A stretch of 64,000 nt of DNA, from NCBI GenBank assembly GCA_947382875.1, contig CANDBG010000001.1, positions 26,157-90,156 of the forward strand, in the 5' to 3' direction. The translations under genes and the position numbers were made by a program. The notes below the pieces were generated by a model, which ran no database searches, was not told the origin of the DNA, and worked only from the letters and a program-made list of their open reading frames with translations. Positions 63,145 through 64,000 of this stretch are shown one piece after another; the first letter of the stretch is position 1; every line of letters starts with the position of its first letter. The DNA comes from an uncultured Oscillibacter sp. GTDB taxonomy: Bacteria > Bacillota > Clostridia > Oscillospirales > Oscillospiraceae.

Positions 63145-63754
63145 ACGCGGCGTTTTTTGTATGGCAGGCGGTCTCGCACTGCTGCTGGCCGCCTTGTGCC
63201 TCACTGGCTACAACCTTTGGGATGAAAGCCGTGCCGCCGGCGCGGTAAAAGGAGCCATGCAAATTCTGGAGGTCGAAACCCCTGTGCTGGAAGAACTCGA
63301 TCTCCCGGAGGAAATGATTCCTGATTACCTCCTGAACCCCTGGATGCCAATGCCGGTGAAGGAAATTGACGGACATGAATATGTTGGCTCCATTGACATT
63401 CCGGCAATTGAAATCAGCCTGCCGGTTTTGAGCGAGTGGAGTTATCCGAACCTGAAAATCTCCCCGTGCCGCTATGCCGGGTCGGTTTACCTGAACAGTA
63501 TGGTAATTGCTGCACACAACTACAAACAGCATTTCGGCGGACTGAAAAACCTCGAAACTGGTGACGCGGTTACGTTTACCGATGTAGATGGCAATGTGTT
63601 CCGCTATATCGTTTCGGAAGTGGGACAGCTGGACCCGACAAAGCCAATTACCCTATGGGAAGGTGAATGGGATCTTACCTTATTCACCTGCACACTGGGC
63701 GGACAATACCGCGTGACGGTACGGTGCGTCCGGGCCGAGGACGCGCCGATCTGA
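63134..63754 (+). CDS. Second sortase
   Basis: 206 residues. Membrane segment (about 10-28), sortase domain with His128 in 'VIAAHNYKQHFGGL' and Cys186 in 'LFTCTLGGQYRVTVRCVR' (Arg follows). It differs from the class C enzyme upstream in lacking the lid and C-terminal membrane segment, so it may attach the finished pilus to the wall. Overlaps the minor pilin gene by 11 bases with GGAGG upstream. Confidence 0.88.
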   Translation: MRNKRGVFCMAGGLALLLAALCLTGYNLWDESRAAGAVKGAMQILEVETPVLEELDLPEEMIPDYLLNPWMPMPVKEIDGHEYVGSIDIPAIEISLPVLSEWSYPNLKISPCRYAGSVYLNSMVIAAHNYKQHFGGLKNLETGDAVTFTDVDGNVFRYIVSEVGQLDPTKPITLWEGEWDLTLFTCTLGGQYRVTVRCVRAEDAPI

Positions 63755-63780
63755 ATCGGTCCGAGAAAGGAGCCTTTCCT

Positions 63781-64000
63781 GTGAAAAACTTATCGAAAAT
63801 ACTGATCTGTCTGCTGGCAGTTTGTCTGCTGGCTGGATGCGCCAAAACGGCTACGGACGAAGAAGCCTTCCGGGCCGCATTTGCCGCGGGTGGGGAAACG
63901 CTCCAGAATATGCCGGAAGACGTCGGAACCTCTGATGCGGCCGCGCCCCCGGATGATGGCGAAATCGTAATGGAAGACGAAGAAGTTCCCCTGGCCGCTG
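63781..64000 (+). CDS. Lipoprotein, 5' part (runs off window)
   Basis: GTG start at 63781 with AAGGAG upstream; 73 codons are visible. Lipoprotein signal peptide with lipobox 'LLAGC' (Cys about 20), then an acidic, Ala/Asp/Glu-rich segment. Belongs to the pilus locus by position; identity cannot be told from this fragment. Confidence 0.75.
   Translation, partial: MKNLSKILICLLAVCLLAGCAKTATDEEAFRAAFAAGGETLQNMPEDVGTSDAAAPPDDGEIVMEDEEVPLAA

Overview
The window reads as a chromosomal segment of an anaerobic Clostridia, most likely an Oscillospiraceae-type gut bacterium (Intestinimonas / Oscillibacter / Flavonifractor relatives). The reasons are the moderately high GC, strong AGGAGG ribosome sites, consensus sigma-A promoters, a T-box leader, SLH-domain surface proteins, sortase-assembled pili and a full lysine-to-butyrate fermentation gene set. 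The genus is an inference; no rRNA gene is present.

Left end (1-3.9 kb): a two-gene operon on the minus strand encodes a coiled-coil AAA+ protein of the McrB type and the N-terminal part of a DUF2357/McrC-like partner, a probable nucleic-acid-targeting defence pair. It ends beside what looks like the 3' half of a tRNA-Arg gene (3771-3815) followed by a perfect 23-bp terminator, so this end is probably the right boundary of an island integrated into a tRNA gene.

3.9-17 kb: an AgrC/AgrA-like two-component system with an unknown third gene; a BrnQ branched-chain amino acid carrier; three small orphan genes, one of them between 22-bp perfect inverted repeats; a consensus promoter plus a methionine-specifier T-box driving metY-metA (direct sulfhydrylation route, MetA with the acetyl-CoA-type Glu111); a DUF4349 lipoprotein; a metallo-beta-lactamase-fold hydrolase; a HAD phosphatase; a C39-type peptidase.

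17-36 kb: a 1368-residue SLH repeat protein, prfB without the programmed frameshift, a second SLH protein with an NlpC-like domain, a MATE exporter, tex, htpG, a zinc-ribbon membrane protein, two tandem XRE regulators facing a CxxC miniprotein, a ZIP transporter, two unknown membrane proteins and a PhzF-family enzyme.

35-50 kb: the lysine fermentation region. kal (own promoter) and a LysE exporter lie on the minus strand; then hxlR-type regulator, kamB, kamC; then a perfect promoter, a lysine riboswitch with two tandem hairpins, and the operon kce-kdd-kamA-kamD-kamE followed by an NhaC-family antiporter. A LysR regulator and a LysO lysine exporter follow, and they share an 87% identical 68-bp promoter/operator block. 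Together these genes turn lysine into 3-aminobutyryl-CoA/crotonyl-CoA and acetoacetate, and handle lysine export and sodium/proton balance.

49.7-53 kb: GNAT acetyltransferase, a CLC-type channel/antiporter (probably the fluoride subtype), a Crp/Fnr regulator framed by inverted GC-rich repeats, and thioredoxin.

53-64 kb: a sortase-dependent pilus locus. An extended -10 promoter precedes a leader with at least six consecutive perfect or near-perfect hairpins, then a coiled-coil protein, signal peptidase I, a 1545-residue LPETG adhesin with about fifteen HxHTxxCY repeats, an LPSTG backbone pilin, a class C sortase, an LPHTG minor pilin, a second sortase and the start of a lipoprotein that runs off the window.
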